11,603 nucleotides of DNA, from the NCBI GenBank assembly GCA_009936825.1, contig JAACDV010000102.1, positions 1 through 11,603 on the forward strand. Direction: 5' to 3'. Each line of letters opens with the position of its first letter. The first letter of the stretch is position 1. The notes under the pieces were generated by a model that saw only the letters and a list, made by a program, of their open reading frames with translations, was not told the origin of the DNA and did not search any database. Source of the DNA: Bacteroidota bacterium. Its GTDB lineage: Bacteria; Pseudomonadota; Alphaproteobacteria; Puniceispirillales; Puniceispirillaceae. Shown piece after piece: positions 1 to 7,165 of this stretch. Both the position numbers and the translations under genes were made by a program.

Positions 1-116
1 GCCATTACCAATACAGTAATGGTGGCAGTTACGGTTTCGCGACGGGTAGCCCAAGAAATACGGGAGATTTCCTGGCGGACCTGCCGGACAAATTGTGCTG
101 GCGATGTGTTTGCCAT
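1..116 (-). CDS. secE: Preprotein translocase subunit SecE (N-terminal part, cut by window edge)
   Basis: Reading leftwards from an ATG at 116-114 gives 38 codons that stay open to the window edge. The peptide begins MANTSPAQFVRQVRQEISRI and continues SWATRRETVTAT into a hydrophobic run. This matches the SecE pattern of an amphipathic cytosolic helix (F-VRQVR-E) followed by a W-x-(S/T)R-(R/K)ET motif at residues 22-29 and the start of the conserved transmembrane helix. SecE is the small essential membrane subunit of the SecYEG channel and braces SecY. About 25-30 residues, including most of the membrane helix, should lie off the left edge. No strong Shine-Dalgarno sequence precedes the ATG. 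In most bacteria nusG follows directly, which would place it to the left of this window. The family call is secure; the short length visible is the only limit. Confidence 0.88.
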   Translation of the reverse strand, partial: MANTSPAQFVRQVRQEISRISWATRRETVTATITVLVM

Positions 117-251
117 GTGATTTCGGTGCCGATAACAAGTTTCACAACACGCTAGCTCCGCCAAGACAGACACAAAAAACAGCTTCAATCGCGCGGTTGC
201 TTTCCCCACGATTTTGGCGGTCTAAGATTTGAATGCTTTGTCTTGTGTCGC

Positions 252-265
252 TACCGTGAACGGTA
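252..265. promoter_or_regulatory. 14-bp perfect inverted repeat upstream of secE
   Basis: TACCGT and ACGGTA are exact reverse complements separated by two bases (TACCGT-GA-ACGGTA). The site lies in the 254-bp gap between the end of the MFS gene and the secE start, about 136 bp upstream of the secE ATG. It could be a small regulator site or a minor hairpin. I could not place a convincing -35/-10 pair beside it, so its role is open. The rest of the 117-370 gap shows no RNA gene and no credible small ORF. Confidence 0.25.
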
Positions 266-370
266 TCTAGCAAAGAGCGTGAGACATGGCAATAGATTAA
301 TCATATCAGATGCATGAAAAACAGTCCCCGGGAAACCAATCGGTGAAACCTTTATTCCCTTCTGGCCCAG

Positions 371-1585
371 CTAATACGCGGTATCTGCCTGCTTGTTGCC
401 CCGATCAAGCGCAAGATAGCCCCCAAGGGTCGCTATAGCTGTCATCCCCAAGGTGATATTTAACGCCAAAGAAAACGAAGTATCGCCGCCAAGCGCAATA
501 ATCAGGCTACCGAACACGGCACTGCAAAGCATCTGCGAAGCACCGCTCAGGCCGGTTGCCGCTCCACTATGAATTCCGGCGGCACGAACCGCACCAATAA
601 TCGAATTTGCAACAACCAGCCCGTTAGCGACTCCATACACAAGCAGCATGCCGGAAATCTCCCAGACACCTGCCAGCCCCACCAGCTGGATAAGCACCAA
701 ACCCGCCATAATGATGAGACTAAAAAACGCGCCAACAAAAGCAGTTACATCCAGCCCAAAGCGCGGGCCAAAATATCGGCTGAGACTATTGCCAATCATG
801 TACCCCAGCGCCGTCGTGCTGAACAGCAATCCGAATTCAAAGGCGCTCATCCCCAAACGTTGAAACTGATAGGGCATGTATCCACCCATGGCGAAAAAAG
901 ATCCCGTCATCATCCCGCCATTCGTCGCATGACTGATAAATTTGGGAGTACGAATCAGCAAAACGAAAACGCCAAGCGTCTGCAATAAAGGTGCGGCAGG
1001 AACGCGGTCTTTGCGTGTTTCCTTTAACAACAGCAGATTAACGGTGAAAATCAGCCCCGCCGTTAACACCATGATGCCAATTGACCCGCGCCAGCCAACC
1101 AGATCGGCCAACAGCCCGCCAAAGGCAAAGCTCAACAGCGGAACAACGGCCTGAACCATGGTGATTGTCGACATTTGTTTGCCAGCTTCGGCGCGCTCAA
1201 AGCTGTCATTGATGATAACCCGCCCCATCGCCATACAGGCCGCAGCACCAAATCCCTGAATCGCGCGAACCCCGATCCACACCTCGATCGTCGGCGCAAT
1301 CAGCGCACCAAACCCGGACAGCGTGAATAAAAACGATCCCAACAGCAGAATCGGGCGACGGCCAAACCGATCAGACAGGCTGCCAGCCACCATCTGGCCA
1401 ATTCCCATCATGATCAGAAACACACTTAGAACGAGTTGCGCCTGATCAGCCGTAGCCTGCAAATCGTCACGGAGTTGCGGAATGGCCGGTGACAATAACG
1501 CCATTCCAATATTTGCCCCGGAGACGGTCAACGCCATCATCCAAATAGGCGGCAAAAGACGCGCGGCGACAGGCTGGCTCAACAT
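371..1585 (-). CDS. MFS transporter, Bcr/CflA-like multidrug or metabolite exporter
   Basis: This 404-residue protein is almost entirely hydrophobic, with about 12 predicted membrane helices, the usual size for the major facilitator superfamily. The start reads WMMALTVSGANIGMALLSPA, followed by the loop PQLRDDL. This resembles the drug:H+ antiporter-1 group (Bcr/CflA), where helix 1 runs into a short periplasmic loop. The loop between helices 2 and 3 carries MFS motif A, GSLSDRFGRRP at residues 68-78, with the key Asp72 and Arg76/77. RAIQGFGAAACMAMGRVIIND around residues 107-127 fits the helix 4-5 region (motif B-like R-x-QG-GAA). The start is supported by GGAG four bases upstream of the ATG. 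Export by proton antiport at the inner membrane is the family expectation; the substrate is unknown. The gene diverges from the DMT exporter at 1834. Confidence 0.85.
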   Translation of the reverse strand: MLSQPVAARLLPPIWMMALTVSGANIGMALLSPAIPQLRDDLQATADQAQLVLSVFLIMMGIGQMVAGSLSDRFGRRPILLLGSFLFTLSGFGALIAPTIEVWIGVRAIQGFGAAACMAMGRVIINDSFERAEAGKQMSTITMVQAVVPLLSFAFGGLLADLVGWRGSIGIMVLTAGLIFTVNLLLLKETRKDRVPAAPLLQTLGVFVLLIRTPKFISHATNGGMMTGSFFAMGGYMPYQFQRLGMSAFEFGLLFSTTALGYMIGNSLSRYFGPRFGLDVTAFVGAFFSLIIMAGLVLIQLVGLAGVWEISGMLLVYGVANGLVVANSIIGAVRAAGIHSGAATGLSGASQMLCSAVFGSLIIALGGDTSFSLALNITLGMTAIATLGGYLALDRGNKQADTAY

Positions 1586-1762
1586 AGATCTCCGTAAATG
1601 GCATGAGCAAAGAAACGCAAGAGAGCCGAAGAAACCTCGGGAGCCGAGAAAAATCGGGCGTCAAGAAAATAATAAAACGCGGCAATCATAGCAGCATCGT
1701 CAAATGGGTGTATAGTAAAGTTAATTAATCTTGGAAAATACGCGATCCGGAAAAACTCCCGG

Positions 1763-1791
1763 GCCCCTCAAAAAATGCCCCCCTAAAAAAA
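1763..1791. repeat. Degenerate tandem pair of about 14-15 bp in the MFS/DMT divergent spacer
   Basis: Two adjacent segments, gcccctcaaaaaat (1763-1776) and gcccccctaaaaaaa (1777-1791), have the same C-run/T/A-run design and look like an old short duplication. The second also ends in GGGG (1792-1795), giving a weak CCCC/GGGG hairpin around the A-run. The pair lies 43-71 bases upstream of the DMT exporter start, in its probable leader. No function is evident, and low-complexity coincidence is a real alternative. Confidence 0.3.
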
Positions 1792-1833
1792 GGGGACTCT
1801 CAAAGAAGCCCTTAAAGGAAATCATCCCTCACA

Positions 1834-2793
1834 ATGAAGTTCCCTCAAATGAGATTATCTTCAGGTGGCAGCCCAAATTCCGGGAATAGTCGCGGTGCAA
1901 TACTAATGGCTGCCGGAATGCTGGCCTTTGTTCTGAATGACGGGCTGATGAAGGCGCTGTTTGCCGATATGTCACTCTATCAGGCGATTTTTTTGCGCGG
2001 GATTATCACTGTCCCGCTGATCGCAATGATGATGTGGCATCAGGGCCTGATCTGGTTTCGGGGCCTGACTTGGGATCGAGACTTTAGCCTGCCAGAGCTG
2101 GCGCGGCGGGATATAATTCTGGTGCTGATCCGCGCATTCTCTGAACTGCTGGCAACCATCTTATTCCTGACCGCACTTTCGCAAATGCCTTTAGCGAATG
2201 TCACCGCAATTTTGCAGGTGTTGCCGCTGACCGTCACCATGGCGGCGGCGCTGTTTCTGAACGAAAAGGTGGGCTGGCGAAGATGGCTGGCGATCAGCAT
2301 CGGATTTGCCGGAGTGTTAGTCATCATCCGCCCCGGAATGGACGGCTTTTCGATCTATTCGATATGGGTGCTTGCCGCGGTTGCTTGCATCACTGTTCGC
2401 GAAATCACCACGCGCCAGTTGTCGGCCGATATACCTTCGCTGCCAGTTGCGATGGTTACGGCCATTGCTATTTGCGGTCTTGGCGCGGGAATGCTGCCTG
2501 TTGTTGAGTGGACACCGCTAACCGGAATGATGTGGCTCTATCTTGGCGGCGCGGCATTGGCCATTGTCTTTGGCTATCTATTCAGCGTGATGACCATGCG
2601 CACCGGCGATATCGGTTTTGTTGCGCCGTTCCGCTATACAGCGATGATCTGGGCAATTCTGCTGGGGCTATTGATGTTTGGTGACTTACCCGACATGCCA
2701 ACGGTTGTTGGCACGCTGATAATTGTTGCAACCGGGCTGTATTCGCTGCACCGGGAACATCTGAACCGCCGCCAGCTTCAGGCGGTCCATTAA
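1834..2793 (+). CDS. EamA/DMT-superfamily transporter (RhaT/RarD-like exporter)
   Basis: The protein has 319 residues. A polar N-tail of about 20 residues is followed by about ten membrane helices arranged as two EamA repeats, the standard drug/metabolite transporter layout. Diagnostic features are the helix 1-2 stretch LAFVLNDGLMKAL with YQAIFLRGI (about residues 30-57), the SQMPLANVTAILQVLPLTV segment at the end of repeat one, and LNEKVGWRRWLAISIGFAGV, a very typical EamA junction (E-K-x-x-x-R-W-x-G-x-G). The second repeat ends with FGDLPDMPTVVGTLIIVATG, the matching end-of-repeat motif. Members export amino acids, nucleotides or other metabolites; the substrate is not readable here. AAGGA lies 14 bases before the ATG, which is rather far; an in-frame ATG at 1849 is an alternative start. 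The gene is convergent with the binding-protein gene at 2869. Confidence 0.85.
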   Translation: MKFPQMRLSSGGSPNSGNSRGAILMAAGMLAFVLNDGLMKALFADMSLYQAIFLRGIITVPLIAMMMWHQGLIWFRGLTWDRDFSLPELARRDIILVLIRAFSELLATILFLTALSQMPLANVTAILQVLPLTVTMAAALFLNEKVGWRRWLAISIGFAGVLVIIRPGMDGFSIYSIWVLAAVACITVREITTRQLSADIPSLPVAMVTAIAICGLGAGMLPVVEWTPLTGMMWLYLGGAALAIVFGYLFSVMTMRTGDIGFVAPFRYTAMIWAILLGLLMFGDLPDMPTVVGTLIIVATGLYSLHREHLNRRQLQAVH

Positions 2794-2814
2794 AGCCGGG
2801 CATAATAAGAGAAA

Positions 2815-2845
2815 GCGGCGGTGATGGGATTAGCCATACCGCCGC
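2815..2845 (-). terminator. Hairpin between convergent genes, probable terminator of the binding-protein gene
   Basis: GCGGCGGT (2815-2822) pairs exactly with ACCGCCGC (2838-2845). The stem continues inward with ATGG (2824-2827) to CCAT (2834-2837) around one bulged G and a six-base loop, giving about 12 base pairs. Read on the minus strand, downstream of the binding-protein stop codon, the stem is followed by the T-rich tail TTTCTCTTATTAT, as expected of an intrinsic terminator. On the plus strand there is no T-run, so any stop of transcription from the DMT gene would be weaker. Confidence 0.55.
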
Positions 2846-2868
2846 CAGCATAGGGTTAGCTGTTCCTG

Positions 2869-3603
2869 CTAGAAGGTTGCTGCGTCGATACCAAACCATT
2901 TGGAAATCAGCGTGTTCAGCGAGCCGTCCATTTTCATCGAGGCGATCGCCGTATTCATCTTTGCTTTTAAGCCGCCGTCAGATTTGCGAATACCCATTCC
3001 AACACCGCCGCCAACTGAAACCTGACCAGCAACCGCCAACTTACTGTTGGACTGGCTGACAATCGACATCAGTACATCACTATCAGCCAGCACCGCGTCA
3101 GCCTGACCATTGCGAACTGCCTGAACAGCGTTCTCCAGCGTCGCAAAGTCCAGCAATGTTGCCCCTGAGGCGGCAATGTGCGCTGCATGAACGCTGGCGC
3201 GCTTGGCGGCGATGACCCCGTCATTAACGTCAAACGGACTTCCGCCAAGGGTGACATAGAATGACGGCGCGGCGGGGAAGTAATTTTGGGTAAAGTCGAT
3301 CAGCTTATTGCGTTCGGCAGTAATAACCATTCCTGTGATAATGGCGTCATATTTGCCTGAAACCAGGTTTGGAATGATCGTTCCCGGCTCGTTTGTTACC
3401 CACTCACAAGTCAGACTTGCGCGTTTGCAAAGCTCATCACCGACTTCGCGTTCAAATCCGCTAATCTCGCCTGAATCATCAATAAAATTATAGGGAGGAT
3501 TAGCCGCTTCGGTGCCAAGACGGATGGAATTGGCCATCGCCATACTCGACATTGTTGCGGCAATAAACAGCCCCGCAACGCTGGCTTTAATAGATAACTT
3601 CAT
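2869..3603 (-). CDS. ABC transporter periplasmic binding protein, family 3 (polar amino acids)
   Basis: This 244-residue precursor has a signal peptide with K-rich start, hydrophobic core and AMA|N cleavage after residue 24. The mature part follows the HisJ/ArgT pattern. PPYNF is followed by GFEREVGDELCKR (residues 49-61). Cys59 and Cys66 are seven residues apart, like the HisJ disulfide. TAERNKLIDFTQNY (95-108) carries the Arg that binds the substrate carboxylate in this family (Arg98). ADAVLAD (168-174) ends in the Asp (Asp174) that usually holds the alpha-amino group. These residues argue for an L-amino-acid-like ligand. AGGAAG lies six bases before the ATG. No permease or ATPase gene lies in the window, so it is an orphan here; neighbours on both sides belong to other families. 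The gene diverges from the GMC oxidoreductase. Confidence 0.88.
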   Translation of the reverse strand: MKLSIKASVAGLFIAATMSSMAMANSIRLGTEAANPPYNFIDDSGEISGFEREVGDELCKRASLTCEWVTNEPGTIIPNLVSGKYDAIITGMVITAERNKLIDFTQNYFPAAPSFYVTLGGSPFDVNDGVIAAKRASVHAAHIAASGATLLDFATLENAVQAVRNGQADAVLADSDVLMSIVSQSNSKLAVAGQVSVGGGVGMGIRKSDGGLKAKMNTAIASMKMDGSLNTLISKWFGIDAATF

Positions 3604-3670
3604 ACCTGTCTTCCTTTGCCTTATCTCACGGTTGATTTGACCGGCGAGGTCACGAAAATTTGAAGAGCTG

Positions 3671-3700
3671 GCGCAAGTCGCGTGAAGAAAGTACTTGCGC
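3671..3700. promoter_or_regulatory. Perfect 8-bp inverted repeat, candidate operator
   Basis: GCGCAAGT (3671-3678) and ACTTGCGC (3693-3700) are exact reverse complements with a 14-base spacer. Their centres are 22 bp apart, two helical turns, as expected for a dimeric regulator bound to one face. The site lies between divergent genes: 67-97 bases upstream of the binding-protein ATG and about 150 bases upstream of the preferred GMC start. A TTGACA hexamer begins at 3704, just beside it. No regulator gene is present in the window. It could also form a hairpin in RNA, but lacks a U-tract. Confidence 0.4.
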
Positions 3701-3760
3701 GCCTTGACATTTACCCAACAGAATTGCCGTATCTGGTCTCGCCCGCCTTCACCTTGCCGT

Positions 3761-3766
3761 TATAAT
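3761..3766 (+). promoter_or_regulatory. Candidate -10 box (TATAAT) for the GMC oxidoreductase gene
   Basis: An exact TATAAT hexamer stands alone in the spacer. No good -35 sits 16-18 bases upstream; the nearest TTGACA (3704-3709) is far too distant to pair with it. If it is used, transcription would start near 3773, leaving only about 5 bases before the ATG at 3778 but a normal leader of about 80 bases before the ATG at 3853. It therefore bears on the choice of start codon. Confidence 0.3.
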
Positions 3767-3852
3767 AATGTTGATAAATGGTTGAAATTCACAAAGCCGG
3801 GCCAAATGAGCTGGGCCAAATAAACTGGCGAGAGAAGGGCAGAGTGCGACCG

Positions 3853-5493
3853 ATGGATACAGACAAACAAAATCCGGACACCAGCACATCCATCGGCGAT
3901 TTTGACTATATCATCATTGGTGCTGGATCGGCCGGATGTGTGCTGGCCAACCGGCTGTCCGATAACCCCGACACCCACGTTCTACTGCTGGAAGCTGGCG
4001 GCAAGGACAATTATATCTGGGTGAAAATCCCGGTTGGTTATCTGTTTTGCATGGGCAACCCGCGCACCGACTGGATGTTCAAGACCGAGGCCGAGGACGG
4101 GTTGAACGGGCGGGAGCTGAGTTATCCGCGCGGGCGCATTCTTGGCGGAAGCTCATCTATTAACGGCATGATCTATATGCGCGGACAGGCGCGCGATTAT
4201 GATCACTGGCGCCAGTTGGGCAATGTTGGCTGGGGCTGGGATGATCTTCTGCCCTATTTCATGCGATCCGAGGACAATCAGGATGGCGCTGATGAAATGC
4301 ATGGCACCGGCGGCGAATGGCGCGTCGAGTCCCAGCGGCTGCACTGGGATATTCTGGATGATTTTCATCGGGCCTGTATAAATGCAGGAATTCCCGAAAC
4401 AACCGACTTTAATCGCGGCAACAACGAAGGTGTCGGCTATTTCAAAGTCAACCAGACACGCGGCACAAGATGCAGCGCCGCAACCGCATTTTTAAACCCG
4501 GCCCGCCGGCGCAAAAACCTGAAAGTACTGACCGGCGCGCAGGTAGAAACCCTGCAAATGGATGGGCGGCGCGTGACCGGCGTGCGCTTTCACCATAAGG
4601 GTGAGCTTAAATCTGCCACCGCCAACGCCGAGGTTGCGCTGGCGGCAGGCAGCATCGGCAGTCCACAAATTCTGCACCTATCAGGTATCGGACCGGGGAG
4701 CCATCTGGCCGAGCATGGCATTCCCGTCCGTCATGATCTAGCCGGAGTTGGCGGCAATCTTCAGGACCATCTGCAAATCCGCGCAGTCTACAAAGTTCAA
4801 AATGCGGTTACTTTGAATAACCGCGCCACCTCGATTTGGGGAAAGGCGATGATCGGGCTGGAATACGCATTGCGGCGTAGCGGTCCGATGGCGATGGCGC
4901 CAAGCCAGCTTGGGGTTTTTACGAAATCAGATCCGGCGCTGGAAACCCCCGATTTGCAATATCATGTCCAGCCCCTATCGCTGGATAAATTCGGTGACCC
5001 GCTTCATGATTTTCCGGCAATCACCGCCAGCGTGTGTAACCTGCGCCCCGAAAGCCGCGGCAGTGTGAGCTTGCGCTCATCAAACCCGTTTGATGCGCCG
5101 GTTATCAGCCCGAATTATCTTTCTAGTGAACGTGATCGCCAAGTGGCGGCGAATTCATTGCGGATGACGCGTCATATTATGGCGCAAGAACCGATGGCGA
5201 GATATAGCCCGCAGGAATTTCTGCCCGGCGATGAATTTCAGTCGGATGATGATCTGGCGCGCAAAGCAGGAGATATCGGCACGACGATTTTTCATCCCGT
5301 CGGAACGGCGCGAATGGGCGCTGACAAGATGGCGGTTGTTGATAGTCAGCTGCGTGTTCACGGGATCGAGGGGCTACGCGTGATCGATGCGTCAATCATG
5401 CCGACAATTACCTCGGGCAACACCAATTCGCCAACCATTATGATTGCCGAAAAAGGCGCTGAAATGATGCTGAAGAGCGCCAAAAAAGCCTGA
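3853..5493 (+). CDS. GMC-family FAD-dependent oxidoreductase (choline/alcohol dehydrogenase-like)
   Basis: The 546-residue protein oxidises an alcohol using FAD. The N-terminus has DYIIIGAGSAGCVLANRLS with the dinucleotide motif GAGSAG at about residues 23-28 and an acidic end of the second strand (LLEAGG). GMC signature 1 is GRILGGSSSINGMIYMRG (about 94-111); signature 2 is GSIGSPQILHLSGIG. The catalytic pair is visible as His481 in TIFHPVGTARMG and Asn525 in GNTNSPT, 44 residues apart as in choline oxidase (His466/Asn510). Length is normal for choline dehydrogenase-like members. The frame is open from an ATG at 3778, adding 25 polar residues; the 3853 ATG is preferred because GMC proteins begin close to the FAD motif, GAAGGG lies upstream, and a TATAAT precedes 3778 too closely. 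No betaine-pathway genes (betB, betI) are nearby, so choline is not a safe substrate call. Confidence 0.9.
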   Translation: MDTDKQNPDTSTSIGDFDYIIIGAGSAGCVLANRLSDNPDTHVLLLEAGGKDNYIWVKIPVGYLFCMGNPRTDWMFKTEAEDGLNGRELSYPRGRILGGSSSINGMIYMRGQARDYDHWRQLGNVGWGWDDLLPYFMRSEDNQDGADEMHGTGGEWRVESQRLHWDILDDFHRACINAGIPETTDFNRGNNEGVGYFKVNQTRGTRCSAATAFLNPARRRKNLKVLTGAQVETLQMDGRRVTGVRFHHKGELKSATANAEVALAAGSIGSPQILHLSGIGPGSHLAEHGIPVRHDLAGVGGNLQDHLQIRAVYKVQNAVTLNNRATSIWGKAMIGLEYALRRSGPMAMAPSQLGVFTKSDPALETPDLQYHVQPLSLDKFGDPLHDFPAITASVCNLRPESRGSVSLRSSNPFDAPVISPNYLSSERDRQVAANSLRMTRHIMAQEPMARYSPQEFLPGDEFQSDDDLARKAGDIGTTIFHPVGTARMGADKMAVVDSQLRVHGIEGLRVIDASIMPTITSGNTNSPTIMIAEKGAEMMLKSAKKA

Positions 5494-5521
5494 CCACCTA
5501 ACGGTCCGCATTGCGATGATT

Positions 5522-6448
5522 CTAGTTGGCAGCTTGCAAGACCATCAAGCGAATCCACTGCCCGGGCAGGCCGTCCATATCTCCATAGACGCTGAACAGC
5601 ACTCTGCCAGCCGCACAAAATGCCATATCATCTGCTGCATTTGGATTGGTCAGCACCACCAGTACATCTTCGGCTTCAGCTTCAGGCTCGGTTTTCAGTG
5701 CTATGCTGAATTTTGTTAAAAAGGCCTGATTGGCAAGCTCAATCTGGTCGGCATTAGGGGCCACGCGGGTCGCCCTTCCCGATAACTCGCCTTCTAGTGC
5801 AATGCGCGAGAGGGCCAGATAGGTGCGCAGCTCAGCCGGAGTCATTCCCCGCATTACGGCAAATCCAGCTTCGATCATATCTTGCTGGCCGGCCTCCTCG
5901 CCGCCAAGCATGACGCGGCAATAACGCGGTTCAACCACTCCAAAAATGCCCGACATCAGGGTAAAAAAACTGCGGATGTCGTCATGGCTCATCTTGCCCA
6001 TTCCACGAATGGCCATAGCGGATGAAATTTCGTAGCCTAACGAAAAGGCCATTTTGACCGCGTTCTTACCTTCGGTAAAATCTTCTAGCGATGCGAACAC
6101 CCCACTATCAAGAACCTGCTGAATGGTGGCGTCCAGAAACGCCTCGTTGGTCATCACATCTTCAAAGTAGCGCATGAAAATCTGATCTTTTTCAGGTCCG
6201 AGCCTGATCCCCGATACCATCGCCTCATACAGCTCCGGGTTCCTCGCCGCATCCATAAAGGCAGATCTGATTGCCGTACGCTCATCATTTGTCAACGCAT
6301 GGCTCGCCCCCGATGGAACCAGCATCATGACGATTGTGAAGCCAAGGGTGAGGCCAAGGGTGATAGTTTTGCTAATTTTTTTCACAATTTCAGTCGCGTT
6401 CTTAAAGGGCCATATCTCTGCCCCCACATCTTGCCAGAATATGATCAT
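5522..6448 (-). CDS. Secreted or membrane-anchored protein of unknown function
   Basis: I do not recognise this 308-residue protein. A long basic N-tail (to KKISK, residue 27) precedes a hydrophobic stretch (about 30-45) and GASHA, a plausible signal-peptidase site after residue 51, so it is probably periplasmic or anchored by one helix. The mature part looks mainly helical and acidic, with phrases such as NDERTAIRSAFMDAARNPEL and TPAELRTYLALSRIALEGEL that read as repeated short amphipathic helices. It has only two cysteines, Cys177 (EPRYCRVM) and Cys278 (MAFCAAGRVL), which could form a disulfide. An acidic linker EPEAEAED sits at 254-261. GGAG lies eight bases before the ATG, supporting this start. 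It begins 43 bases after the ytoQ stop codon and is probably co-transcribed with it. The gene converges with the GMC gene, 28 bases apart, with no clear terminator between them. Confidence 0.7.
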   Translation of the reverse strand: MIIFWQDVGAEIWPFKNATEIVKKISKTITLGLTLGFTIVMMLVPSGASHALTNDERTAIRSAFMDAARNPELYEAMVSGIRLGPEKDQIFMRYFEDVMTNEAFLDATIQQVLDSGVFASLEDFTEGKNAVKMAFSLGYEISSAMAIRGMGKMSHDDIRSFFTLMSGIFGVVEPRYCRVMLGGEEAGQQDMIEAGFAVMRGMTPAELRTYLALSRIALEGELSGRATRVAPNADQIELANQAFLTKFSIALKTEPEAEAEDVLVVLTNPNAADDMAFCAAGRVLFSVYGDMDGLPGQWIRLMVLQAAN

Positions 6449-6460
6449 AACAGATACTCC

Positions 6461-6491
6461 CTAAAATCGGGGCTTCTAAAAATCGGGAGGC
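6461..6491. repeat. Degenerate tandem duplication in the ytoQ/secreted-protein spacer
   Basis: Two adjacent copies, ctaaaatcggggctt (6461-6475) and ctaaaaatcgggaggc (6476-6491), differ by a single-base insertion and their last few bases. The pair fills almost the whole 43-base gap, and its left copy lies immediately upstream of the ribosome-binding region of the secreted-protein gene. A similar aaaaatcggg string occurs at 1649-1658. No function is evident. Confidence 0.4.
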
Positions 6492-6935
6492 CTAGGACAG
6501 CGTTCCATCCAGCACATAGCGCAGGACCTGCACCACTTGCAACGGCGTCTCGGTCACACAAAGCGCAGCGGCGTCGACTTCTTTTAGTGCATGTTGATGG
6601 TCGGGGCCGTGCATAATAATCAGCGACTTACCAAGCGCGGCTGCATAGCCAGCGTCAAAAGCGGCATTCCATTGTTTATATTTATCGCCAAAACGGACCA
6701 CAACAATATCGGCGTCGGCGATGCCCTTGCGCGTACGCATCGCATTTAGCTTGGCCCCTTTATGATCATGCCAGAATTTATCCGGCTCATCACCAAGAAG
6801 GGTAACCCCGCAATCATCGCTCGCCGCATGGTCGGTCACCGGGCTGAAAAACTGCACGTTGAGCCCCGCAGATTCAGAAATGATCTGATCCCGCCAATCG
6901 GAATGAATTTCGCCTGAAAGATAGACTTTCAACAT
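6492..6935 (-). CDS. ytoQ: YtoQ family protein (nucleoside 2-deoxyribosyltransferase-like fold)
   Basis: This 147-residue protein matches the compact YtoQ family along its whole length. It begins LKVYLSGEIHSDWR, followed by FFSPVTDHAASDDCGVTLLG (about 29-48), then FWHDHKGAKLNAMRTRKGI, ADIVVVRFGDKYKQWNAAFD and AGYAAALGKSLIIMHG, ending with HALKEVDAAA. The fold is related to nucleoside 2-deoxyribosyltransferases, whose nucleoside-binding motifs often include an SG-I start, a DAD(I/V)V strand and a D-G-A segment, but the actual function of YtoQ is not established. Two ATG codons are adjacent (6938 and 6935); AGGA ends two bases before the first and five before the second, so the second is preferred. 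It is the first gene of a likely two-gene unit with the secreted protein downstream. Confidence 0.9.
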   Translation of the reverse strand: MLKVYLSGEIHSDWRDQIISESAGLNVQFFSPVTDHAASDDCGVTLLGDEPDKFWHDHKGAKLNAMRTRKGIADADIVVVRFGDKYKQWNAAFDAGYAAALGKSLIIMHGPDHQHALKEVDAAALCVTETPLQVVQVLRYVLDGTLS

Positions 6936-7091
6936 CATGATCCTAGCCCCATTTCAAAATTCTGGTTTTCGCGCGTCAGGTTATTTCCGTGTTAAACCCT
7001 GATCTGACTTTGATCAAGCTTGCTGGTAGGGTCATCAATTGGAATTGGCTATCAAAAGACTGAACAAACCGGGTTATTATCCCTTTTGAAA

Positions 7092-7110
7092 CTAGGCATA
7101 ATTGCCCTAG
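7092..7110. promoter_or_regulatory. Imperfect inverted repeat in the M20 leader or promoter region
   Basis: CTAGGCA (7092-7098) pairs with TGCCCTAG (7103-7110) with one extra C, around a TAAT loop. The element lies about 160-180 bases upstream of the M20 start and just downstream of TTTTGAAA. It could be an operator or an RNA hairpin; it lacks a following U-run, so terminator use is unlikely. Confidence 0.25.
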
Positions 7111-7165
7111 GCTTTATCAAGCACAAATAAGCCTGCGCACTTAATTGGGGGGCATTTCCTAAAAC

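Noticed and set aside
117..370. tRNA-Trp or another small RNA upstream of secE
   Set aside because: Neither strand shows a T-loop GGTTCGA-type box, acceptor pairing or a 3' CCA. No stable structured RNA is visible beyond the small palindrome at 252-265.
569..988. Plus-strand 139-residue open frame inside the MFS gene
   Set aside because: Its composition is polar and unstructured (N, Q, H, K rich), as expected for the complement of a membrane-protein gene.
1636..1648. CTCGG-GAG-CCGAG hairpin in the MFS leader
   Set aside because: The stem is only five pairs with a three-base loop. It is too weak to call an attenuator or operator.
7010..7017. TTGATCAA as an FNR/CRP-type site
   Set aside because: The FNR consensus needs a four-base gap between TTGAT and ATCAA. 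This 8-base palindrome lacks it and is short enough to be chance.
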